A stretch of 5,328 nucleotides of DNA, from positions 1-5,328 of the forward strand of contig DAIDJH010000142.1 in assembly GCA_027451425.1 (NCBI GenBank). The letters are read 5' to 3'. The translations under genes were made by a program, and so were the position numbers. Shown here piece by piece: positions 1 through 5,328 of the stretch. Position 1 is the stretch's first letter. Every line of letters begins with the position of its first letter. This stretch comes from Bdellovibrionales bacterium. GTDB taxonomy: Bacteria; Bdellovibrionota; Bdellovibrionia; Bdellovibrionales; UBA1609. The notes beneath the pieces were generated by a model that saw nothing but the letters and a program-made list of their open reading frames with translations, was not told where the DNA came from and did no database searches.

Positions 1-1604
1 CAACGCTCTGATGAATACAATTTTTCAGCCTTTTGCAACAATTGTAAACCTTCAGTGTATCGGCCTTTATTTAGCGCAACCGCTGCCGCCGTTACCAATT
101 CATCACTCTTGATTTGCAACTCGGCTTCGGCGTGTTTTAACGTATTGAGAAAGGCATTTCGCTTTTCATCGTTACTCAAAATCTCATAGGCGGCAGTGAC
201 TTTTGAAAACAGCTCATCGTTCATTTTTCTAACTGCTGGATCGATTTTTGAAGGTAGTGTATCGGGATGATTGGCCTTTGCGAATTCTTTATACACCCGC
301 GCAACATCGGCCGCCTTGGGGTTATCGCCAAGGCCAAAGTATTTAAAAATCTCGAACGGATTTTTGCCATTCACCCCGTCAAACATCGCTCGAATTCGAT
401 TCACGTGTTCATTAACACTCACGGCTTTGCGAGTTTCTTTAAACACAAACACGCGCCTGAGCATCAGCATGTGAAGCGCGCGTAACAGCACATCCTCGGT
501 AACGATTTGACTCGCTAGAAGCTCTTCGATCGTGACCTCATCTTTTAGCGCGGGGATAAGCTGCTTTGCCGCCACAAAGGTCGAGAGATTCATAAGCTGA
601 GAAAAATCGCCGTGCCCTGGACCCTGTTGGATTGGAAAGCCCTGCCAAGGCGAATAAAACTTCTTAAGCCAATCCATCGGAATTTTTGACTGAACGAACT
701 CATTGAGCTGATGAATCAGAATCGACATATCCAAATGATCGGGACGTGGTTCAATTTTTCTGTCAGGCACGAAATTGATATTGATTGGATCGGGTCCGAT
801 CAACTTTGAAATTTCGTGTATGATTGTTTCAGTTTGAATAATCGACGGTACGTGCGGGCTCATCAATCCTTCGCTGATCAATGCCTTGATAATATCATTC
901 CCTCGACCGCCGCCCTTTAATTCGCTGAGATCCCTCTCGGTGATAAACCCATGCTGAATGAGAAGTTTTTTGGTTTGCAGGACTGTATTTTCGCTATCGA
1001 CCTTGACGATATTGCCCTGACAAAACGTAATTCCCGAAATGTTTTGCTTGTCATCTACAATGTTAAGATGTCCCGAACTTTTTGAATCCGAAAGAATACA
1101 AAACACAAAGGGCAAATCGTAACCCGATATCGACTCAATGTGATCGAGCGCTTTTCGTCGCTCACGCTCTGAAGCAAATGGCTGAGCGAGCAAACTATAT
1201 AAGTCAATTTTAGGGACGTCGACATAAGCGGTCAGGTTCTTATCTAAATACTTCAGAAGCTCTTCGACATTGAATGGCTTTAAAAAATATTCGGCGGCAC
1301 CCGTTTCTTTAACAGCATCGGCGGCGAAACTTTTATCGCGATAGATGCCTGACATGAATATAACCGACGCGCCTTCGAGCAAGTTTTCTTTCAAGCGCTT
1401 TACAAGATCGACACCGTTTTTCCCGGGCAGCATCACATCCACGAGAAGCGCGTGGATGGGTTTGATTTTCACTACGCTTTCCGCCTCATCAGCGCGTGAT
1501 ACAGCAACAGCACGATAGCCGAGCCTTTTCACGCCCTCAGTAAGAGCGTTCAACAGACTTTTGTCGTCCTCGACGATGAGCACATTGATTTCCGTCTTTT
1601 TCAT
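1..1604 (-). CDS. Response regulator with receiver, PATAN/DUF4388-like and J-domain (3' end beyond window)
   Basis: The frame stays open from ATG at 1604 to the left edge, giving 534 complete codons; the C-terminus is missing. Residues 5-123 are a receiver: acidic pair D13/D14, phosphoacceptor D56 (LLVDVMLPG), switch S85 (FMSG) and K109 (FLKPF). Residues about 133-270 resemble PATAN/DUF4388 (SSGHLNIVDDKQNISGITFCQGNIVKV), a module common in two-component proteins of delta-proteobacteria-like groups. Residues about 271-410 are unassigned and mostly helical. Residues about 414-482 are a J-domain with an intact HPD triad (H446-D448) and the following AAYEIL helix; in the DnaJ family this triad stimulates Hsp70 ATPase. 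Residues from about 490 read like the start of TPR repeats (ALNKGRYTEGLQLLQKAEKLY). The start is 34 bases after the upstream CheY-like stop. There is no clear Shine-Dalgarno, only CGGA close to the ATG, so translation may be coupled to the gene before it. I infer a phosphorylation-controlled co-chaperone, probably fed by the kinase at 2069-3865. Confidence 0.9.
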   Translation of the reverse strand, partial: MKKTEINVLIVEDDKSLLNALTEGVKRLGYRAVAVSRADEAESVVKIKPIHALLVDVMLPGKNGVDLVKRLKENLLEGASVIFMSGIYRDKSFAADAVKETGAAEYFLKPFNVEELLKYLDKNLTAYVDVPKIDLYSLLAQPFASERERRKALDHIESISGYDLPFVFCILSDSKSSGHLNIVDDKQNISGITFCQGNIVKVDSENTVLQTKKLLIQHGFITERDLSELKGGGRGNDIIKALISEGLMSPHVPSIIQTETIIHEISKLIGPDPININFVPDRKIEPRPDHLDMSILIHQLNEFVQSKIPMDWLKKFYSPWQGFPIQQGPGHGDFSQLMNLSTFVAAKQLIPALKDEVTIEELLASQIVTEDVLLRALHMLMLRRVFVFKETRKAVSVNEHVNRIRAMFDGVNGKNPFEIFKYFGLGDNPKAADVARVYKEFAKANHPDTLPSKIDPAVRKMNDELFSKVTAAYEILSNDEKRNAFLNTLKHAEAELQIKSDELVTAAAVALNKGRYTEGLQLLQKAEKLYSSER

Positions 1605-1638
1605 ATCCGATTTTATATCGGAAAAATCGGCGTTGAAG

Positions 1639-2043
1639 TTAAGGGTGATGCTTCTTCCACGCCTCTTGTAATCGCTTGGTGAGGGAATCGAGATTGAATG
1701 GCTTAACAACGTAAGCGCTTACCCCGGCCAGTGCGGCCTGAATTACCGCCATCTTCTCGCTCTCGGTCGTGATCAAGACAAATGGAATATCTTTAAATTT
1801 TTCAGTCTCGCGAACTTGCTTCAGAAAATCGATGCCCGAAGGACCAGGCATATTGAGGTCCGATAAAATTAACGTAAATGGATTGGGCGTTTTTGAAAAA
1901 GACACCAGCTTACTGAACGCATCGTTTGCATCCGGCGCCGTCTCCATATGAGAAAAACCCAGACGCTTTAAATTGTCGCATATAATGTTTCGAATATTAA
2001 CTGAGTCATCAACGACTAAGATGTGCGATTCTTTCGGGAACAC
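1639..2043 (-). CDS. Stand-alone CheY-like single-domain response regulator
   Basis: This 134-residue protein is one receiver domain with no output domain. The acidic pair is D12/D13, the phosphoacceptor is D62 (LSDLNMPGPSG), T92 is the switch threonine (LITTES), Y111 is the aromatic switch residue and K114 the conserved lysine (AYVVKPF). The set matches chemotaxis CheY point for point, including the equivalents of T87, Y106 and K109 of E. coli CheY. It is expected to take phosphate in the cytoplasm from the Hpt-bearing kinase encoded 25 bases upstream. It could act as a diffusible output, a phosphate sink or a relay step. No flagellar or other chemotaxis gene is nearby, so a role at the flagellar motor is not supported and I give no cheY symbol. 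The start is GTG, chosen because a good Shine-Dalgarno, GAGAGG, lies five bases before it. Confidence 0.93.
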   Translation of the reverse strand: MFPKESHILVVDDSVNIRNIICDNLKRLGFSHMETAPDANDAFSKLVSFSKTPNPFTLILSDLNMPGPSGIDFLKQVRETEKFKDIPFVLITTESEKMAVIQAALAGVSAYVVKPFNLDSLTKRLQEAWKKHHP

Positions 2044-2048
2044 TTGAA

Positions 2049-2054
2049 CCTCTC
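2049..2054 (-). promoter_or_regulatory. Shine-Dalgarno GAGAGG that supports the GTG start of the CheY-like gene
   Basis: On the minus strand GAGAGG is followed by TTCAA and then the GTG at 2043. The five-base spacing is normal, and it supports a GTG start for the CheY-like protein. The site lies in the short gap after the kinase stop codon. Confidence 0.65.
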
Positions 2055-2068
2055 GCTTCTTGGCTAGT

Positions 2069-3865
2069 CTACGCAGCTACCTTTTGGTGTACAACTTGGC
2101 GAAGGTCTGGAACCTCAACAGTCACACTCGTTCCTTTGCCTACTTCGGACTCTATTCGGGCATGTCCACCCAGCGCTTCAGCTTCAACGGCAATCACATT
2201 CATACCCACACCGCGCCCAGAGAATTCACCGACTTCTTGGCGAGTACTGAACCCCGGATTAAAAACTCGGGGCAAAACCTCTGCGGGGATGCCCTGACCG
2301 TCGTCCGTGACGCGAATTCGCAACCACGGCTCATTATTACCGTGCTCGAACGACTCGATACGAATTTCAATATGCCCTTCTTCGGACTTACCCGCGGATT
2401 TGCGCATATCCGGAGATTCGATGCCGTGATCCACGCAATTTCGAAATAAATGAATGAACGATGAAATAAGATTTCTATATGGTTCTGCGAAAATTCGACG
2501 TTCGCCGCCAACGATTTTTAGCGGCGCTAGCTTCTTGTCTAGTTTCGTGGCAAGCGTTTGAACAGCCAGCTCATAGTGCGACAAGAGTCGCGAAATAGGC
2601 TCCTTTTCCAATCGCTCAACGAGAATTTCGTAAAAGCGCCCTTCGAGTCCCATTTTTTTGAATTGCCCTAAAAGTTGTTCGACTTCGCCGCGAGACAACT
2701 CAACTTGAGATCCCCCATCAAAAACGCCAAGCTTTTCAAATAAGTCTCGATTGTTACTGATGAAATGTGCGTATTGCTCGCGCAAACTCTCAATTGATTC
2801 TTGAAACAAACCAACATTTTTAGTTTGAAGAACTTCTTGGCATTTTCGCGCGCCCAGCCACAGCTCCTGAACGGAATAAATCCCAGCCTCACCCTCGAGC
2901 GTGTGTAAAACACGATAGAGCTCGGCCCGCCCCTCGTCGCTAAAATCCACGACGCTTATTTTATCCAACGTCTTAGTCACGCCCTTAAGAAATTGCGAAA
3001 ACTGCCGCCGATTCGTCACAAGCTTAATGATCATATGAGCGTACTTCTTTTCTCGCTCCAGAGCTTCATTCGCTAAAAATTCGGACGTTCTGTCTGTAGC
3101 TACCACAACTATATTTTGAATCGCCCCCGCATCATTGCGAATCGGAAAATATTCAAGTTGAACGCGTCGCCCTTGGGAATGATGAAATTGCCCAGGCCCG
3201 AGCTCACGCAATGATTCAAAAGGGAGCGTCTCAGAGAACACCGCCTTCATCCACATGGCAAAAGTGGACTTCTCTTTTTCGTTAAGCTTTAAAACTTCCC
3301 AAACTTTTCGCCCCTCGGGAGCAACTTCGAGAATATCCCGACAGGCGCGCGTGTAAAAATCCAAACAATCGCCATTTTGATCGAACGCAAAAAATCCCTG
3401 CCCCAGGCTATTCATGATGGCATTCAACATGACATTGGCACGCTTGACCTCGCCCGTGCGTTCTTCAACCAACTGCTCGAGGTTTTCAAGCTGCTTTTGA
3501 TATTTTGCGTGCAAAACTTCTTCAATCGTCACATCTCGGATCATTACGACCCAGCGCTTTTCGCCCGACGACTCGCTGAACGGCTGAATCGCGACCTGTA
3601 CTTTACCCGATTTTGCCGCGCTCTTGAGTTTAAACTCAATTTCTTGATAGGGTGCCGGCTCATTCTCGCCAGTCGTACCCTCAGGCATGACAAACAGATT
3701 TTTGTCTGAAAACTCAATGGTATCGTAAATTGGTTTGCCGCGCGCCAGTCTTCGGACCGAAGACTGGCAAAGTTTTGCGGCCGATTCATTGCAATAATAA
3801 ACTTCGCGACCGGGACCGATCACAAAAACAGAGTCTATTAAGCCGTCAAAAAAAGTGTATTCCAT
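2069..3865 (-). CDS. Soluble PAS-PAS-Hpt-HATPase sensor kinase, CheA-like
   Basis: This 598-residue protein has no signal peptide or membrane segment, so it is likely cytoplasmic. Residues about 6-112 are a PAS domain (FFDGLIDSVFVIGPGREVYYCNESAAKL). Residues 113-145 form a charged, heptad-like helix (LENLEQLVEERTGEVKRAN). Residues about 146-262 are a second PAS (LGQGFFAFDQNGDCLDF, ending VVVATDRT). Residues about 283-378 are an Hpt-type bundle with candidate phospho-histidine H321 in HTLEGEAG; the family usually has HxxKG, so E324 replaces lysine. Residues about 445-588 are a CheA-type HATPase: N box HLFRNCVDHGIE with N476, G1 box TDDGQGI with D522 and G523, F box near VFNPGFST, and G2 box SGRGVGMNV. 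No CheW-like P5 or CheY-binding P2 domain is seen. The ATG overlaps the STAS gene stop as TAATG and has no clear Shine-Dalgarno, so translation is probably coupled. The obvious partners are the two receivers encoded downstream. Confidence 0.93.
   Translation of the reverse strand: MEYTFFDGLIDSVFVIGPGREVYYCNESAAKLCQSSVRRLARGKPIYDTIEFSDKNLFVMPEGTTGENEPAPYQEIEFKLKSAAKSGKVQVAIQPFSESSGEKRWVVMIRDVTIEEVLHAKYQKQLENLEQLVEERTGEVKRANVMLNAIMNSLGQGFFAFDQNGDCLDFYTRACRDILEVAPEGRKVWEVLKLNEKEKSTFAMWMKAVFSETLPFESLRELGPGQFHHSQGRRVQLEYFPIRNDAGAIQNIVVVATDRTSEFLANEALEREKKYAHMIIKLVTNRRQFSQFLKGVTKTLDKISVVDFSDEGRAELYRVLHTLEGEAGIYSVQELWLGARKCQEVLQTKNVGLFQESIESLREQYAHFISNNRDLFEKLGVFDGGSQVELSRGEVEQLLGQFKKMGLEGRFYEILVERLEKEPISRLLSHYELAVQTLATKLDKKLAPLKIVGGERRIFAEPYRNLISSFIHLFRNCVDHGIESPDMRKSAGKSEEGHIEIRIESFEHGNNEPWLRIRVTDDGQGIPAEVLPRVFNPGFSTRQEVGEFSGRGVGMNVIAVEAEALGGHARIESEVGKGTSVTVEVPDLRQVVHQKVAA
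3744..3768. repeat. Perfect 12-bp inverted repeat with one-base centre, inside the kinase gene
   Basis: The arms GCCAGTCTTCGG and CCGAAGACTGGC are exact reverse complements around a single central A. The element spans kinase codons 33 to 41 (C-Q-S-S-V-R-R-L-A), about 100 bases after the kinase start codon. As RNA it could fold into an 11-bp stem with a three-base loop; as DNA it is a perfect dyad such as a dimeric protein could bind. There is no T-run after it on either strand, so it does not look like a terminator. Its function is unknown. Confidence 0.85.
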
Positions 3866-3867
3866 TA
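3863..3867 (-). promoter_or_regulatory. TAATG stop-start overlap coupling STAS and kinase genes
   Basis: On the minus strand the TAA stop of the STAS gene shares its last A with the ATG of the kinase gene. The sequence just upstream is AT-rich and has no recognisable Shine-Dalgarno, so the kinase probably depends on ribosomes finishing the STAS gene. Confidence 0.7.
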
Positions 3868-4338
3868 TTTATTCAAAAACTTAAAATATTTAGCCTCTAT
3901 AACGTCCATCTCCATTGTCTCACCCGAATCATCTTTGACTTCAGCGGGGGGGAAGACCTCTTGCCCCTTAAATTCTTTCCCCTCGCTAAATAAAATCATT
4001 TTTTCCGAACCCGAGGCGTCCGAATAGTACGGTACAAAAAACGATTCCACCTTGCCGTTGGCGGGTAAAAACCCCGAAACCATATTGATTTGATCGACAA
4101 TCACTTTTGGACATTTCTTATACACTATTTGCGCCGACCCAGGAGCCGTCCGCACCCACTTGATCCACTCACGAATGCCACATGAATTAATGGCGTTTAC
4201 ATCTTCCAATTCCAGTGTGATTTTATTTGCCCCATCGAGCCCGAGACCGTTGAATGTAGCATCTTCATCGATATGGCCGCTCAAATGTATGACCATCTCT
4301 CCGCCCGTTTGAGTTTTTTCCGCCTTAAACTGTCCCAT
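3865..4338 (-). CDS. STAS-domain protein, anti-sigma-factor-antagonist-like
   Basis: From ATG at 4338 this is 157 residues. Residues about 4-100 read as a STAS domain: strand MVIHLSGHIDE, strand ITLELEDVNAI, then the signature NSCGIREWIKW. S52 in NSCG aligns with the serine phosphorylated in SpoIIAA (DSSG), although the preceding Asp is Asn here. By family analogy it would bind the GHKL protein encoded just upstream in a partner switch. Residues 100-157 form a conserved-looking tail (FFVPYYSDASGSE, then GETMEMDVIEAKYFKFL). As I recall related STAS proteins, cysteine pairs occur at such positions; here they are S/A/E/D, so any metal-binding knuckle appears lost. A longer form from GTG at 4365 would overlap the upstream gene by four bases (GTGA). 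I prefer 4338 because of the strong Shine-Dalgarno GGGGGAGG and because the domain begins there. The stop overlaps the kinase start. Confidence 0.88.
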   Translation of the reverse strand: MGQFKAEKTQTGGEMVIHLSGHIDEDATFNGLGLDGANKITLELEDVNAINSCGIREWIKWVRTAPGSAQIVYKKCPKVIVDQINMVSGFLPANGKVESFFVPYYSDASGSEKMILFSEGKEFKGQEVFPPAEVKDDSGETMEMDVIEAKYFKFLNK

Positions 4339-4342
4339 GATG

Positions 4343-4350
4343 CCTCCCCC
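4343..4350 (-). promoter_or_regulatory. Strong Shine-Dalgarno GGGGGAGG that decides the STAS start
   Basis: On the minus strand GGGGGAGG is followed by CATC and the ATG at 4338. This is the best ribosome binding site in the window. It lies inside the extra nine codons that the alternative GTG start at 4365 would translate, which argues for the shorter protein. The spacing of four bases is a little tight. Confidence 0.75.
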
Positions 4351-4361
4351 GCATTTGTCTC

Positions 4362-5207
4362 TCACCTATACGATATGCAATGTAAATTCTTGGCAATGTT
4401 CGAACGCGCCCGGCTGCTCATTCGCAGCGGCACTGTACAACAAATTATGGTGTATGACCCAATTTTCACCTCCGCAAAATAGCTGGCTGAGGAATTAAAA
4501 ACCATATACGACCCTATGCCCGCGCCACCTGGACCAGAAAAATTGATGTTATCGCCAAGAGATGTGTCGTAGCAATTCTTAATGCGCTTAAATAATTTAT
4601 TGACGTTGAGCGTGCCAAATAAATCCATGCAGCCCACCATAAGTCGATTTTGGTCCACGCCCAAAAAAAGTCGCGCTGCCTTGCCGTCTGTCATTTCTAT
4701 GTTTTCTTTACGCTCGGCACCAGACTTTGTATTCTCCAAATCGACAAAGGGCGCATTAAACATCGCGTTTGTTACAAGCTCATCGGCAATGACGATAACG
4801 TCCGCGATAAGCGAACCTGAAATCGAAAACTGTTCAAGTGTTGCCTCAACATTCTGCAGAAGTTGTGATTTTTCTCGTGACGCATGAAAGGCTTCATCGA
4901 ATATCGTGAGCCTCGCGTTCGTTTTTTCATCACAACTTGTGGGCGCCAAAATCGCGGCGGCCGGAAATTGCACGAGCGCGGACGGCTGCGCCGCCAGGAG
5001 TGCCGCCGAATTGAGATCATTTGCAAAAAATGGGTTCTTTGTTTGAACGACATGCGCGCACTGGCTGTCAACCGCTAGACCTAAAACCTCAGCAGGGCTG
5101 ACGGAGTCGGTGATATGAACTCGTTCCCAGTCCATGCCATCGCGCAATGCCTCTGCAATCAAGTCACCGTAAAGCGTGTTCATTGTATGTAATTTTGCTG
5201 CGCCCAT
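4362..5207 (-). CDS. GHKL ATP-binding protein, RsbW/SpoIIAB-like anti-sigma or serine-kinase type
   Basis: This is 281 residues, well above the roughly 150 of RsbW or SpoIIAB. The C-terminal half, about residues 115-262, carries the ATPase fold: N box IADELVTNAMFNAP with E143 and N147, a G1 position GCMDLFGTL with D195, and a glycine-rich G2 lid GPGGAGIGSYMVF at 225-237. G1 lacks the usual DxGxG glycines. The final strand is YTIICCTVPL, followed by a basic tail of about 20 residues. Residues 1-115 match no domain I recognise and include a hydrophobic, Ala-rich stretch (SAALLAAQPSALVQFPAAAILAP) that lacks the features of a signal peptide. The STAS gene follows directly, the usual pairing for a partner switch in which the GHKL protein sequesters or phosphorylates its STAS partner. 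No sigma factor gene is visible, so the final target is unknown. The start at 5207 has an AGAGAAAG-like site upstream; the alternative ATG at 5183 has none. Confidence 0.87.
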   Translation of the reverse strand: MGAAKLHTMNTLYGDLIAEALRDGMDWERVHITDSVSPAEVLGLAVDSQCAHVVQTKNPFFANDLNSAALLAAQPSALVQFPAAAILAPTSCDEKTNARLTIFDEAFHASREKSQLLQNVEATLEQFSISGSLIADVIVIADELVTNAMFNAPFVDLENTKSGAERKENIEMTDGKAARLFLGVDQNRLMVGCMDLFGTLNVNKLFKRIKNCYDTSLGDNINFSGPGGAGIGSYMVFNSSASYFAEVKIGSYTIICCTVPLRMSSRARSNIAKNLHCISYR

Positions 5208-5248
5208 ACTTTCTCTAGCGAGTTATCGGTAAATTTCGAATTGGAGTT

Positions 5249-5254
5249 GTTATA
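5249..5254 (-). promoter_or_regulatory. Possible -10 element (TATAAC) of the operon promoter
   Basis: On the minus strand TATAAC lies 41 bases before the first start codon, just downstream of a run of eight T. It is one mismatch from TATAAT. No convincing -35 (TTGACA-like) is found 16 to 18 bases upstream, where the sequence reads ACCTAT or close to it, so this is a weak call. It is the only reasonable site in the 121-base upstream region. Confidence 0.3.
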
Positions 5255-5256
5255 AG

Positions 5257-5304
5257 AAAAAAAATCTAGAGATAGGTCTAGGCGATTTACCCATGACCTC
5301 TAGA
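5257..5304 (-). terminator. Possible Rho-independent terminator of an upstream gene outside the window
   Basis: Read on the minus strand, TCTAGA then GGTC can pair with GACC and TCTAGA, giving ten base pairs interrupted by a four-base bulge (TATC) and closed by a 16-base loop. Eight T follow immediately. This is terminator-like but the hairpin is imperfect and only moderately GC-rich. If real, it ends a minus-strand gene lying mostly beyond the right edge; stop codons occur in all three minus frames between 5250 and 5302, but which frame codes cannot be told. Confidence 0.35.
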
Positions 5305-5328
5305 GTCGACCAGAAAGTAAAACGTCGT
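5297..5328. other. Window edge with polylinker-like sequence, possibly vector-derived
   Basis: Bases 5297-5311 read CCTCTAGAGTCGACC, identical to 15 consecutive bases of the pUC/M13 polylinker (adjacent XbaI and SalI sites). The bases before and after this block do not continue the polylinker. Further on, GTAAAACG at 5317-5324 equals the first eight bases of the M13 forward primer site, but the match then stops. It may be degraded vector sequence at the end of a clone or contig, or a coincidence in a region already rich in TCTAG. Confidence 0.35.

Noticed and set aside
788..801. GATCGG-GT-CCGATC short palindrome inside the receiver/J-domain gene
   Set aside because: Six-base arms are expected by chance in a 5-kb window, and no second feature supports it.
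1607..1630. CCGAT/ATCGG inverted repeat, with a further ATCGG, in the gap before the receiver/J-domain gene
   Set aside because: The stem is only five base pairs with no T-run, too weak to call a terminator or operator.
2060..2449. Plus-strand open frame of 129 codons
   Set aside because: It lies wholly within the kinase gene opposite its ATPase domain, and its translation shows no family pattern, so it is a shadow frame.
4339..4365. Longer STAS protein starting at GTG 4365 with a GTGA overlap
   Set aside because: The strong Shine-Dalgarno GGGGGAGG falls inside the extra codons and points to ATG at 4338; the extra residues (MRDKCGGGI) look like translated leader.
5223..5230. ACCGATAA on the minus strand, close to the sigma-28 (FliA) -10 GCCGATAA
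   Set aside because: No TAAAGTTT-like -35 is found 11 bases upstream, and the position would leave a leader of under ten bases before the start codon.

Overview
The window carries one compact block of five signal-transduction genes, all on the minus strand and read from right to left. Gaps between them are 23 to 34 bases, and one pair overlaps by a single base, so they are probably one operon. No rRNA, tRNA, CRISPR, insertion sequence or transposase gene is visible, and the open frames on the plus strand are shadows of these genes. The window suggests a Gram-negative, signalling-rich bacterium. A receiver fused to a PATAN/DUF4388-like module and a J-domain, beside a PAS-Hpt-CheA-type kinase and an RsbW/RsbV-like pair, reminds me most of Bdellovibrionota or myxobacteria-like lineages. 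This placement rests on domain architecture only, not on a database search.

Layout in transcription order. At 5328-5208 is a 121-base upstream region with four TCTAG motifs, a possible terminator of an unseen upstream gene and a weak promoter candidate. At 5207-4362 is a GHKL-fold ATP-binding protein of the anti-sigma-factor/serine-kinase kind, with an unrecognised N-terminal half. At 4338-3865 is a STAS-domain protein of the anti-anti-sigma kind. At 3865-2069 is a soluble PAS-PAS-Hpt-HATPase kinase resembling CheA without its CheW-binding domain. At 2043-1639 is a stand-alone CheY-like receiver. From 1604 off the left edge is a receiver, DUF4388-like and J-domain protein with a TPR-like tail.

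The likely working model is inference. The first two proteins look like a partner switch, in which a GHKL protein binds or phosphorylates a STAS protein. The third autophosphorylates on its Hpt histidine and passes phosphate to one or both of the receivers encoded behind it. The last receiver protein would turn that phosphate into an effect through a J-domain, which normally recruits Hsp70/DnaK. No sigma factor, transmembrane sensor or DNA-binding output domain is encoded here, so the input and final target must lie elsewhere.

Odd points are: an E in place of the usual K in the Hpt HxxKG motif; a STAS protein whose C-terminal tail looks like a metal-binding knuckle without its cysteines; a perfect 12-bp dyad inside the start of the kinase gene; and a 15-base match to the common XbaI-SalI cloning polylinker close to the right edge, which may mark vector sequence or be chance.
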